Below, piece by piece: positions 43,875 through 52,421 of a DNA stretch of 64,000 nt. This DNA is from Candidatus Zhuqueibacterota bacterium. Its GTDB lineage: Bacteria; Zhuqueibacterota; Zhuqueibacteria; Oceanimicrobiales; Oceanimicrobiaceae. The DNA is taken from positions 1 through 64,000 of the forward strand of contig JAJDAG010000149.1 of assembly GCA_029262005.1 (NCBI GenBank), given 5' to 3'. The position numbers were made by a program, and so were the translations under genes. Position 1 is the stretch's first letter. Every line of letters starts with the position of its first letter. The notes below the pieces were generated by a model. The model worked only from the letters and a program-made list of their open reading frames with translations, was not told the DNA's origin and did not search any database.

Positions 43875-45674
43875 ATGACGATACTATTGGGAGTGTCCGT
43901 TCTACTTCTGCTTGCTTTAGCAGTGACGATCGCAAAATTATGCCGGAATACAGCTGCATTTCAGCATGAAAAAACTGAGCTTGAGCGAGAAAATAGCGAC
44001 TTGAAGAAAAAGGTCAGAAAGAGAACCGTTCAATATCATGATGCTAATTTGCAGCTCAGACAAGAAATAATTGACAGGACTGTGGTTGAGGGACGGCTTC
44101 GTGTGCGCAGTGCGGCTTTGGAGGCAGAGTTTAACGCAATTGTAATAACAGACCAGAAGGGCGTGATTCTCTGGGTTAACCCTGCATTTACAAAATTGTC
44201 CGGCTACACAAAGGACGATGTAAAAGGCCAAACGCCACGATTACTTAAATCGGGAAGAAATGGTAAATCGTTTTACAAAACCCTGTGGACGACAATTTTG
44301 TCAGGGGAGGTTTGGCAGGGAGAAATTACGAACAAGAGGAAAGACGGATGCTTATATGAGGAAGAAATGACCATCACGCCAGTACTTGACACCTCAAATA
44401 GAATTACGCATTTCGTATCAATTAAGCGCGATATTACAGATAGAAAAAATGCAGAAAACGCGCTCGAGGAAGCGTATGCGGAAACTGAACAACTTCTCGC
44501 ATCCATATCCTCCATCCTGATAGGCGTTGGCCCTGATGATCGGATTACCCGCTGGAACAAAGCCGCCAATGAAACTTTTGGTATCCCTGCGCAGAAAGTG
44601 ATTGGCATTCCTTTTGTGGATTGCGGCATTGATTGGGACTGGGATGTTGCGCTAAAGAATATTTCCCATTGTCGGGACCATGAGCAACCAACCCGGCTTG
44701 AGGACATTCGCTATGTACGACCGGATGGCAAAGAAGGATTTCTTGGTATTACTATTAATCCCATAGTAAGAGAGACGGATGAGCATACCGGTTATGTCCT
44801 TCTGGGTGTAGATGTTACGGAGCGCAAAACCATTGAACAACAACTGGCGCACGCACAGAAGTTAGAGTCTATTGGCCAGTTAGCAGCAGGCATTGCACAT
44901 GAAATCAATACACCACTTCAGTATGTTGGTGATAATACACGTTTCCTGCAGAATGCTTTTGATGAGTTGGGGGAAGTTCTCGTTGTTAATAAACAGGAGC
45001 TGGAAAGCGCCAAAAAAGTAAAGAATGTTCCGAACAAAGGTGCCGAAGAGTCAGAACTGGATTACTTGATTGATGAGATTCCCAGTGCCATTGAACAAAC
45101 GCTGCAAGGCGTTGAGCGTGTGACCGACATTGTTCGGGCGATGAAAGAGTTTTCCCACCCGGGGGTAGGAGAAAAAATCCTTACCAACATCAATAAGGCC
45201 ATTGAAAATACTGTCACTGTTACCAGAAACGAGTGGAAATACGTAGCGGACTTGGTGTTAAATCTGGATCCGGCATTGCCATTGGTGCCCTGTCTTCCGG
45301 GGGAAATCAATCAGGCTCTATTGAATATTATTATGAACGCAGCCCAGGCTATTTCCACTTCTCGCCTCAAGGGGGATGCACCAAACGGAACCATCACAAT
45401 AAGTACTAAAAACAAAGAGGGGTGGGTTGAAATTCGAATCACGGATACTGGTCCGGGTATTCCTGAGTCAATACGTCAGAAAATCTATGACCCGTTTTTT
45501 ACTACCAAGGAAATTGGTAACGGCTCGGGGCAGGGCCTGTGCATTTGCCATGCGGCGATTGTCGATAAACACGGTGGCACCCTGGACATGGAAACGGCGG
45601 TTGGCAAGGGAACGACATTCATAGTCAGGCTGCCTGGAGATGCAATTTCTGCCAGCAAAGGTGTGGCCTCATGA
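43875..45674 (+). CDS. PAS-domain sensor histidine kinase
   Basis: One membrane segment at the extreme N-terminus (LLGVSVLLLLALAVTIA) leads into a cytoplasmic coiled coil at about 30-70, two PAS domains at about 75-190 (AIVITDQKGVILWVNPAFTK) and 195-320, then a HisKA domain with phospho-acceptor His in IAHEINTPLQYVGD near 345, and a HATPase_c domain with NIIMNAAQAI, ITDTGPGIP and GSGQGLCICHAAIV. Upstream of this ATG the same frame continues with a membrane-like sequence but lacks a start codon; an ATG at 43819 is in another frame. The stop overlaps the next gene by 4 bases (ATGA). Confidence 0.88.
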   Translation: MTILLGVSVLLLLALAVTIAKLCRNTAAFQHEKTELERENSDLKKKVRKRTVQYHDANLQLRQEIIDRTVVEGRLRVRSAALEAEFNAIVITDQKGVILWVNPAFTKLSGYTKDDVKGQTPRLLKSGRNGKSFYKTLWTTILSGEVWQGEITNKRKDGCLYEEEMTITPVLDTSNRITHFVSIKRDITDRKNAENALEEAYAETEQLLASISSILIGVGPDDRITRWNKAANETFGIPAQKVIGIPFVDCGIDWDWDVALKNISHCRDHEQPTRLEDIRYVRPDGKEGFLGITINPIVRETDEHTGYVLLGVDVTERKTIEQQLAHAQKLESIGQLAAGIAHEINTPLQYVGDNTRFLQNAFDELGEVLVVNKQELESAKKVKNVPNKGAEESELDYLIDEIPSAIEQTLQGVERVTDIVRAMKEFSHPGVGEKILTNINKAIENTVTVTRNEWKYVADLVLNLDPALPLVPCLPGEINQALLNIIMNAAQAISTSRLKGDAPNGTITISTKNKEGWVEIRITDTGPGIPESIRQKIYDPFFTTKEIGNGSGQGLCICHAAIVDKHGGTLDMETAVGKGTTFIVRLPGDAISASKGVAS

Positions 45675-46885
45675 AAAAGAGAGTCCTGTTTGTCGATGAT
45701 GAAGTAATTGTTCTTTATGGGCTTCGCAGAGTATTACGGTGCTTAGAGCCGGAGTGGGATTTATGTTTTGCCACCAGTGGCCGGGAAGCATTGGAAGTCA
45801 TGGCATCGTCGCCAGTGGATGTTGTTGTCACAGACATGCGCATGCCTGGTATGGATGGTGCTGAGTTGCTTTTAACGGTTAAAGAGCGATATCCGGATGT
45901 AGTTAGAATCATTCTTTCGGGCTATTCCGACCCCCACTTGATTTTTAAGTCGATAGGCAGTACCCATCAGTTTCTGGCCAAGCCGTGTGATCCGGAGACA
46001 GTGCGGAAGACCATTTCGAATGCCGTGGGGCTCAGGTCTATCCTTAGCGACGAGAAACTGATGCGGGTGGTCTCGCAACTCACCACGCTCCCTAGTCTGC
46101 CGAACCTGTATCTTGAGGTGCTGCAACAGCTCCAATCTCCGGATGTCACTTTGACGAAAATAGGTGAACTTATATCCAAAGATATTGGTATGACCGCGAA
46201 GATATTACAACTTGTGAACTCTGCTTTTTTTGGTCTGAGTAAGCATGTCACCAGCCCTGTTCAGGCTGCGAGGCTACTCGGCCTGGACACAATTAGTACG
46301 TTGATACTGTCGGTACATATCTTCTCTAAATTCAGTCATGTCAAAATGCCTGGCCGCTCCCTCAAGCAAATCGTAAAGCACAGTTTTGCAGTTGGCACAC
46401 TTGCCAAAGCAATTCTTCAGAGTGCAGATCAGTCAAGAAAGAATTGCGATGACGGGTTTATGGCCGGCATGCTGCATGACATCGGTATATTGGTTCTTGT
46501 TGAGAATTTACCGGAGCAATATAATCAGGCCGTTGTTTTGGCCGAGGAACAAAAGTTATCCTTTTTTGAGGCCGAGCAGCAAATCCTCGGAACCACGCAT
46601 GCGGCAATTGGCGGTTATTTGCTAGGTCTTTGGGGATTGCCTGACGCAATTGTAGAAGCTGTGGCATTTCATCATGCACCTTCAGTCTGCACAAATCTGG
46701 ATATAAGCTCTTTGACGGCCGTCCATGTTGCCAATGTTCAAGAGCTTTTGATGCACGATGCCGATTACCCTGTTGCCGAAACTACTTTTGATTTGGATTA
46801 TTTACAAAGAATAGGCGCTTTAAGTCAACTCCCAAAATGGGAAGAAATCTGTAGAAACACTAAAACCACAGAAGTAGAATTATGA
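45671..46885 (+). CDS. Response regulator with HDOD output domain
   Basis: The receiver domain at residues 1-120 has VDDE, the phospho-acceptor Asp in VVVTDMRMPGMDG (near 55), LSGYSD and the Lys in FLAKPCDPE. An HDOD domain follows at about 135-330: LTTLPSLPNLYLEVLQQLQS, IGMTAKILQLVNSAFFGLSK, ARLLGLDTISTLIL and GFMAGMLHDIGILVL. HDOD domains are non-catalytic HD relatives used in signalling. The gene overlaps both neighbours by 4 bases, so the kinase at 43875 is almost certainly its partner. Confidence 0.9.
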   Translation: MKKRVLFVDDEVIVLYGLRRVLRCLEPEWDLCFATSGREALEVMASSPVDVVVTDMRMPGMDGAELLLTVKERYPDVVRIILSGYSDPHLIFKSIGSTHQFLAKPCDPETVRKTISNAVGLRSILSDEKLMRVVSQLTTLPSLPNLYLEVLQQLQSPDVTLTKIGELISKDIGMTAKILQLVNSAFFGLSKHVTSPVQAARLLGLDTISTLILSVHIFSKFSHVKMPGRSLKQIVKHSFAVGTLAKAILQSADQSRKNCDDGFMAGMLHDIGILVLVENLPEQYNQAVVLAEEQKLSFFEAEQQILGTTHAAIGGYLLGLWGLPDAIVEAVAFHHAPSVCTNLDISSLTAVHVANVQELLMHDADYPVAETTFDLDYLQRIGALSQLPKWEEICRNTKTTEVEL

Positions 46886-48039
46886 AAGATAAAATCCTTA
46901 TTGTTGATGATGATGAAAATATCCTGACAGGATATAAACGGAGCCTGCAACGGCAGTTCAAAGTTGAAACAGCACAAGGCGGTGAAGAGGGTCTGAAAAT
47001 GATTTCTGAGGTTGGCCCGTATGCGGTGGTTATTTCAGATATGCGAATGCCCGGCATGGATGGAACGAGTTTCTTTGCGCAAGTCAGGGAACGTTTTCCT
47101 GAAAGCGTGCGAATATTGTTGACCGGTCAGGCGAACATGGCAGATGCTGTTAAAGTGGTTAATGAGGGAGATATTTTCCGTTTTTTGACAAAACCCTGCA
47201 CAGTTGAACACTTGTCGCAAGCCATCACGGATGGACTTGACTTTTACGGTCTCAGGATGTCTGAAAAAGAAGTGCTGAATCAGACTCTTAAAGGCATAAT
47301 AAAACTTCTCATCGATATGATGTCGCTTGTAAATCCATGGGTCTTTAACCGCTCAATTCGTGTTCGCAAAGTAGCTGGAAAGGTTGCGTCCCGCTTGAAT
47401 CTAAAAGATCTCTGGCAGGTGGATGTTGCCGCTTTACTTTCACAAATCGGCTGCCTGACACTTCCCAAAGAGTTACTGAAAAGGAAGTTCGACGGTTTGG
47501 TTCTTTCTAAAGAGGAGGAAGAATTGTATAACAAACGCCTTCGGGTTGGCGGTGACCTTCTGACCAATATTCCTCGTCTTGAAGAGATTGCTGAGGGGAT
47601 TGCTTATCAAGAAAAGAAGTTTGACGGCGGTGGTTTGCCCAGAGACGCTGTACGTGGTAATAAAATTCCATTTCTTGGTCGACTCCTGTTCGCCGTGCAT
47701 CAGTATGATGAACTGGTTGAGGCGGGCAATTCGCCGGAGAATGCTGTTGAAAAGATGTATGAGGATATAGCATGGTACGACCCAGATATTCTGGCTGCGC
47801 TCAACGCCGAGGTAATGCGCGTTAAAGAAGGGTTTCTTATACGAGAAATAAATGCCGGAGATATTAAGGTAGGTATGGTTCTGGCAGATGACATACGGAC
47901 GAAAACCGATTTGCTGCTGGTCGCCAAGGACCAGGAAATTTCTAATACGCTACGAATGTGCGTACTGAATTTTGTAGAAAAGGAAAATGTGATCGAACCG
48001 ATTAAAATATTGGATTGGGTTCGCGTTGATTCTGCGTGA
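46882..48039 (+). CDS. Response regulator with degenerate HD-GYP-like domain
   Basis: The receiver domain (residues 1-120) is intact: VDDDE, VVISDMRMPGMDG, LTGQANM and RFLTKPC. The C-terminal part (about 150-310) aligns with HD-GYP c-di-GMP phosphodiesterases, but the metal and signature residues are replaced: the HD motif region reads AALLSQIGCLTLP (SQ for HD), the usual HHE is YQE, GYP is GLP, and the later Asp is gone (AVHQYDEL). So it is probably non-catalytic and may bind ligand or protein instead. The gene overlaps the HDOD regulator by 4 bases (ATGA), the third member of the operon. Confidence 0.85.
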   Translation: MKDKILIVDDDENILTGYKRSLQRQFKVETAQGGEEGLKMISEVGPYAVVISDMRMPGMDGTSFFAQVRERFPESVRILLTGQANMADAVKVVNEGDIFRFLTKPCTVEHLSQAITDGLDFYGLRMSEKEVLNQTLKGIIKLLIDMMSLVNPWVFNRSIRVRKVAGKVASRLNLKDLWQVDVAALLSQIGCLTLPKELLKRKFDGLVLSKEEEELYNKRLRVGGDLLTNIPRLEEIAEGIAYQEKKFDGGGLPRDAVRGNKIPFLGRLLFAVHQYDELVEAGNSPENAVEKMYEDIAWYDPDILAALNAEVMRVKEGFLIREINAGDIKVGMVLADDIRTKTDLLLVAKDQEISNTLRMCVLNFVEKENVIEPIKILDWVRVDSA

Positions 48040-48407
48040 AAGTGAGCAGGGAAATTTTTCAACTGTGGCCTTCTATCCAAAGCATGCCCCCCTATCGTTG
48101 AATGAGGCGTTTCACTATGCCAACCTCAGGCCAATACCACCAAGCTATTGGGCCTCCAGTTATCTTAACTAAATTCAGTTGCAATTTAGATTTTTTCCTA
48201 TAAATTGTTTTCACTGGTGCAAATGTTCTGTGTAATTTTTTAAATGGTTCTGCGCATCCGTGTGTTCGCTGTTATTCTTATCTATGTAATAGCATGCCCA
48301 GGATCACTTTTTTTCAGTGCAATTCCGAGTGAGAGATGATAACAACCTGTAATGCATGCTGAATAATGCACATTACTTTACTCACCTAATTTTACTTCCG
48401 TTTGCTT
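48040..48407. other. Gap between the two signalling operons
   Basis: No gene. A GGCCAATA/TATTGGGCC partial stem near 48132-48157 may mark the end of the first signalling transcript. A weak TTGCAA-16-TAAATT promoter (48179-48206) may start the second. AT-rich otherwise. Confidence 0.4.
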
Positions 48408-50315
48408 ATGAATTTCAAGTCAAAGAATTTTCCGTTAAGTCTGTTAAGGCTTAGGGCGATCTTTTCAATCCTCTTGCTTCTTGTTATAATAGGTGAATTG
48501 TTTCGCTTTTTTACTTTGCGCAGTACTCATAGCCTGATCGAAGAAGTTTTGTGGGAAAACTTCAGTTCTTTTTCTCAGTCAGTTGCCGGTTTCACGGCTC
48601 CTTCTCTGGCCAGGGGCGATATGCCGGAATTGCAACAATATTTGGATATTGCATTTAAGAAACAGGATATGCTCTTTGTTGTGGTCAGAAATCTGGATCA
48701 GGAGGTTGTAGCACAGGCTGGCAGTTTGGCAAAGTATACACCGTTCGAAATTCATGAAAATATTTTTGAAAGTGTATCGACTCGTGTGCAGGAAATTGGT
48801 ATTGAGCCGCACGGGCTTTTTCATTTGTCAGGGCATACGTTTCTGATCACATCCTTTTTAGTGCATGATGGGCGTGATGTTGGCACATTGCAGATGGCGG
48901 TTAATTCGGCTTCCGCGAATCAACGAATGGCAAATATCAGTTTTTGGGGATTGCTGATTGGCATTGCAGTTGTTGCTTTGGGGGTCGCTCTGCTTATTTT
49001 TGTCAACCGGCGGATTAAAAGCAATATTCTTCGTTTGATTCAATTTACACGGGGCATGGCAACCGGTGATTTTTCCCAACGGGTTGAAATTAATACTGGC
49101 GATGAAATTGAGCATCTGGGTGAAACTGTTAATATGATGGCTGAGGCGGTCAAAAAAAACAAGACCCAACTTGGGCGCCTGGTTGAGCTACGGACCAGTG
49201 AACTTGAAAACGAAAAAAATAAATTGCAACTGATCCTAGATAATGTACCCAGTGCTTTTCTTATGTTGGACAAAGAGTTGCGAGTGGAATCTGTTAGTTC
49301 GCAATTCGAGAGTGTGTTAAACAAAACCAGAAATGATGTTCTCGGAAAAAAGTATGCCCTGGCTGACATTTTGTATCAAACACGCACACTTTCTCCCAGT
49401 CAGAAGGCTATTGAAACCGGAGAAATCCAGTCAGGCGATGCACACATTGTCGATCCATCCGGAGAAGATAAGTTCTTAGAGCACATGGCAATCCCGATTC
49501 ACCATAACGGCAAAAGCGGTCAAGTTCTTGAAATTGTCTCGGACATCACTGCTCGCAAGCGTTTTGAAGCACAACTTGTCCGGACAGAAAAACTATCGGC
49601 AACAGGAGAAATGGCTGCGATTATCGCGCATGAAATGAGGAATTCCCTGTCATCTGTAAACCTGATTCTGCAATGCATGACGGATAAAGAAAATCGTGAC
49701 CAGGAGGAAGGAGAGTCGATAGAAGTCGCCATTCAAGCAGTAAATAGAATGGAAACCATTGTTAGTCAATTGTTGGAATTTGCCAGGCCCAGCCAATTAA
49801 ATTATCAACAAATGAGTATTAACGAGGCCATCGATCAGAGCCTGCTGTTTTGCAAGTATCAATTGCAAAGAAAACAAATTGTGCTTAAAAAAAATCTTGC
49901 TGCCGACCTGCCACTTTTAGAACTTGATGTGGAAATAATTCGGCAAGTTTTGATAAATCTCATACTAAATGCCAAAGATGCTGTGGACAGCAAAGGTTCG
50001 CTTTCTATTGAGGCAGTTTCCTCAACTTTAAAAACCCGACTGTATGACAACTACGAACACAAATCAGTAACACTCAAAGCAGGCCAGGGCGTAGTTGAGT
50101 TGCGCGTTACCGATAACGGCTGCGGGATTTTGTCTGAGAATTTTGAACGAGTTTTTGACCCGTTTTACACCAGCAAGACCAATGGCACCGGCCTTGGTTT
50201 GACCATGGCCAGGCGGGCCATTGCCGAACACGGGGGCATTATCCTGGTTGAGAGTGAAGTTGGGCATGGCAGCACCTTCACCATTGTTTTACCAATAGCA
50301 CAAGAAAAATCTTAA
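48408..50315 (+). CDS. Membrane sensor histidine kinase with periplasmic domain, HAMP and PAS (NtrB/AtoS-like)
   Basis: Transmembrane helices at about 15-37 and 178-200 enclose a periplasmic sensor of about 140 residues with no Cys or haem motif. HAMP follows (FTRGMATGDFSQRVEI), then PAS at about 265-385 (LILDNVPSAFLMLDKELRV), HisKA with His in IIAHEMRNSLSSVN near 408, and HATPase_c with LINLILNAKDAVDSKG, VTDNGCGI and TNGTGLGLTMARRAI. The NtrB-type HExRN motif fits a partner of NtrC-type regulators, and exactly such a gene starts 19 bases after. The signal is unknown. I use the ATG at 48408; a TTG two codons earlier is in frame. Confidence 0.92.
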   Translation: MNFKSKNFPLSLLRLRAIFSILLLLVIIGELFRFFTLRSTHSLIEEVLWENFSSFSQSVAGFTAPSLARGDMPELQQYLDIAFKKQDMLFVVVRNLDQEVVAQAGSLAKYTPFEIHENIFESVSTRVQEIGIEPHGLFHLSGHTFLITSFLVHDGRDVGTLQMAVNSASANQRMANISFWGLLIGIAVVALGVALLIFVNRRIKSNILRLIQFTRGMATGDFSQRVEINTGDEIEHLGETVNMMAEAVKKNKTQLGRLVELRTSELENEKNKLQLILDNVPSAFLMLDKELRVESVSSQFESVLNKTRNDVLGKKYALADILYQTRTLSPSQKAIETGEIQSGDAHIVDPSGEDKFLEHMAIPIHHNGKSGQVLEIVSDITARKRFEAQLVRTEKLSATGEMAAIIAHEMRNSLSSVNLILQCMTDKENRDQEEGESIEVAIQAVNRMETIVSQLLEFARPSQLNYQQMSINEAIDQSLLFCKYQLQRKQIVLKKNLAADLPLLELDVEIIRQVLINLILNAKDAVDSKGSLSIEAVSSTLKTRLYDNYEHKSVTLKAGQGVVELRVTDNGCGILSENFERVFDPFYTSKTNGTGLGLTMARRAIAEHGGIILVESEVGHGSTFTIVLPIAQEKS

Positions 50316-50334
50316 GCGAGTTTGGTGCAGGTTG

Positions 50335-51723
50335 ATGAAAAAAACAAAAATAATGATCGTAGATGATGACCCGGGTATCCTCTACTCGCTCAGTCTCACT
50401 TTAAGAAAAGAGGGCTATGAAGTGGTCACCGCTGCGGATGGCAAAGAGTGTTTGCAGCTTATCAAGAAAGAAGATCCGCAAGTTGTATATATGGATATCG
50501 CCATGCCGGAAGTCAACGGTCTTGAGGCCTTGCAACAGCTTAAGGAGCAGGGAATAGATATTCCTGTGATCGTGATGACGGGACATGGCACAATGCAAAA
50601 TGCCATCCGTGCCGTGCAGTTGGGGGTTTATGAGTATGTTACAAAGCCGCTGGATCGAGAGAAAATAAAGCTGACCACCAAGCGGGCCCTTGAGACTTTA
50701 ACACTCAAGCGTGAAGTTACCGACCTGCAATCCCGACTGGGTGTTGATGATGAAATAGGCGAAATTGTCGGCCAGAGTCCTTCAATGCAAGAAGTGTATA
50801 AAGCCATTGGCTCCATTACGGCATCTTCCAATTTAACAACTGTTCTTCTTGAAGGCGAAAGCGGTACTGGAAAAGAATTGGTGGCAAAAGCAATACACGA
50901 TCATGGGCCGAACGCAAAGGAGCCGTTTGTTGCCATTAATTGTACTGTCCTGCCGGAAGCTTTGCTTGCCAGTGAATTATACGGCCATGAAAAAGGTACT
51001 TTTACGGGAGCGATTGAGCGTCGAATCGGCAAGCTCGAATTCGCCAATGCAGGCACCGTTTTCCTGGATGAAATTGGTGACATGAGCCTGGACTTGCAAA
51101 AAAAATTTTTAAGGGTTTTGCAAGAACGCCAATTTCAGCGCATGGGCAGCAACCAGACGCTGGGCGTAAATGCACGCTTCGTTACAGCCACAAACAAAAC
51201 TCTCAAAGACGAAATTGAAAAAGGTCACTTCCGTGAAGATCTTTACTATCGCTTGAATGTGGTGAATATAAAACTGCCGTCGTTGCGCGAACGTCGGGAT
51301 GATATTCCCTTGTTGATTGACCATTTTTTAAGACTACATACGCGGCATTTAGCCCAGAGTGTGAAAGCTATTTCTGACGAGGCCATGACTTGTTTGATGC
51401 GTTACACATGGCCCGGAAATGTACGTGAATTGGGAAATGTGATCCATAGCAGCGTGACGCTGGAGCAGGGTGACATCATCCACCCATCATCGCTGCCCGC
51501 TCATGTTCGAGAAACAGAAATGTCTTACCCGTATCATGCGCGAATGACAAACCTGAATCTTGAGGCAGCACGGAAACAGTTCACAGAAATGTTCGAAAAA
51601 CAGTATATTCACAATCTTTACCAGGTTGCTGAAGGGAATGTTGCCAAAGCAGCGGATATCGCCGGCGTCACGGTAAGAAGCATTCAAAGACTCTTGCAAA
51701 AATATGGCATCCGTGAAAATTAA
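50335..51723 (+). CDS. NtrC-type sigma-54-dependent response regulator
   Basis: The receiver (1-120) has VDDDPG, YMDIAMPEVNG and TKPLDRE. The AAA+ sigma-54 activation domain (about 145-310) has Walker A GESGTGKELVAKAIH, the sigma-54 contact loop GTFTGA, Walker B TVFLDEIGDM and the R-finger block RFVTATNK then EKGHFREDLYYRLNVV. The C-terminal Fis-type helix-turn-helix ends the protein (KAADIAGVTVRSIQRLLQKY). The contact loop has T in place of the usual A. It is partner of the kinase just upstream. I use the ATG at 50335. Its targets are not evident: I found no sigma-54 promoter (GG-N10-GC) before the cytochrome or hyp genes. Confidence 0.95.
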   Translation: MKKTKIMIVDDDPGILYSLSLTLRKEGYEVVTAADGKECLQLIKKEDPQVVYMDIAMPEVNGLEALQQLKEQGIDIPVIVMTGHGTMQNAIRAVQLGVYEYVTKPLDREKIKLTTKRALETLTLKREVTDLQSRLGVDDEIGEIVGQSPSMQEVYKAIGSITASSNLTTVLLEGESGTGKELVAKAIHDHGPNAKEPFVAINCTVLPEALLASELYGHEKGTFTGAIERRIGKLEFANAGTVFLDEIGDMSLDLQKKFLRVLQERQFQRMGSNQTLGVNARFVTATNKTLKDEIEKGHFREDLYYRLNVVNIKLPSLRERRDDIPLLIDHFLRLHTRHLAQSVKAISDEAMTCLMRYTWPGNVRELGNVIHSSVTLEQGDIIHPSSLPAHVRETEMSYPYHARMTNLNLEAARKQFTEMFEKQYIHNLYQVAEGNVAKAADIAGVTVRSIQRLLQKYGIREN

Positions 51724-51756
51724 CCCTGGAAGAAACACGTTAGAAACGCCGCAGGT

Positions 51757-51789
51757 TTATAGCCAGCGGCCTGCTATAACTTTTTTTAT
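51757..51789 (+). terminator. Intrinsic terminator of the NtrC-type gene
   Basis: TTATAGC and GCTATAA form a perfect 7-bp stem around CAGCGGCCT and are followed by CTTTTTTTATT. It ends the kinase-regulator pair. Confidence 0.75.
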
Positions 51790-52421
51790 TTGTGGCCATT
51801 ATAGAACGGGGTGTCTAAAACCTAACCGAAAACGACAATGGATTTCGCCTTTGCGACATTGGGTGTCGCAAAACATTTTTAGTTGTCAGCTTTGCTTTCC
51901 TTCCTTCCTTTTTGTTAAAATCCCGCAATTTATTAAGTTTTAAACGGTTACGATATTGCCGCAAGTGATGCTTCGGTAACTTACCCATTATGGCGTGAAA
52001 ATTGTTAGAATAAAATTGCTTTACATGCCTTGCACTTTCCAAACGACGGTTCAACTTTTTTCCCTTTGTCCGACGTAGAGTCATAAAACTCTTCTGAGTG
52101 CAATCCAGCGCGAAATCACCCAAAAAGGTTTGGATTTCTGGATTTGGGCCATTTGCCACGATAGTGGCAAACAGCGGTTCAGTTTGAATTTATTCGGCTT
52201 TGGGTTGAAAGACTAACTGCAATCATTCCGCCGATCTTTACAATATTTTTTGGATAAGAACAGCGTTACATCAATGTCGTTTCAATAGAAGATAAAGCAA
52301 CATTCGCCAAACATCAGAAACTTCATTTCTTCACGAAAGGGGGGGAGCTATTGCACACAAATTGACTACATGTTACATCACACACGAACCGAATCTGCTT
52401 AACAAGAAACAGGAGGAAAGA
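51790..52421. other. Long intergenic region upstream of the porin-cytochrome genes, with two palindromes
   Basis: A hairpin TTGCGACA-TTGGG-TGTCGCAA lies at 51851-51871. A perfect palindrome TTTGCCAC-GATA-GTGGCAAA lies at 52152-52171. A 114-codon Lys/Arg-rich minus-strand open frame spans 51815-52159 but starts with GTG inside the palindrome and has no family features, so it is doubtful; it could be a decayed gene. A weak TTGCAC-17-TACATC promoter near 52351 precedes the porin-like gene, whose ATG has a strong AGGAGGAAAG site. Confidence 0.45.

Noticed and set aside
51815-52159. 114-codon Lys/Arg-rich open frame on the minus strand
   Set aside because: It starts with GTG inside a perfect palindrome, has no ribosome site or family motif, and covers a terminator-like hairpin. 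It is kept only as a possible relic in the intergenic entry.
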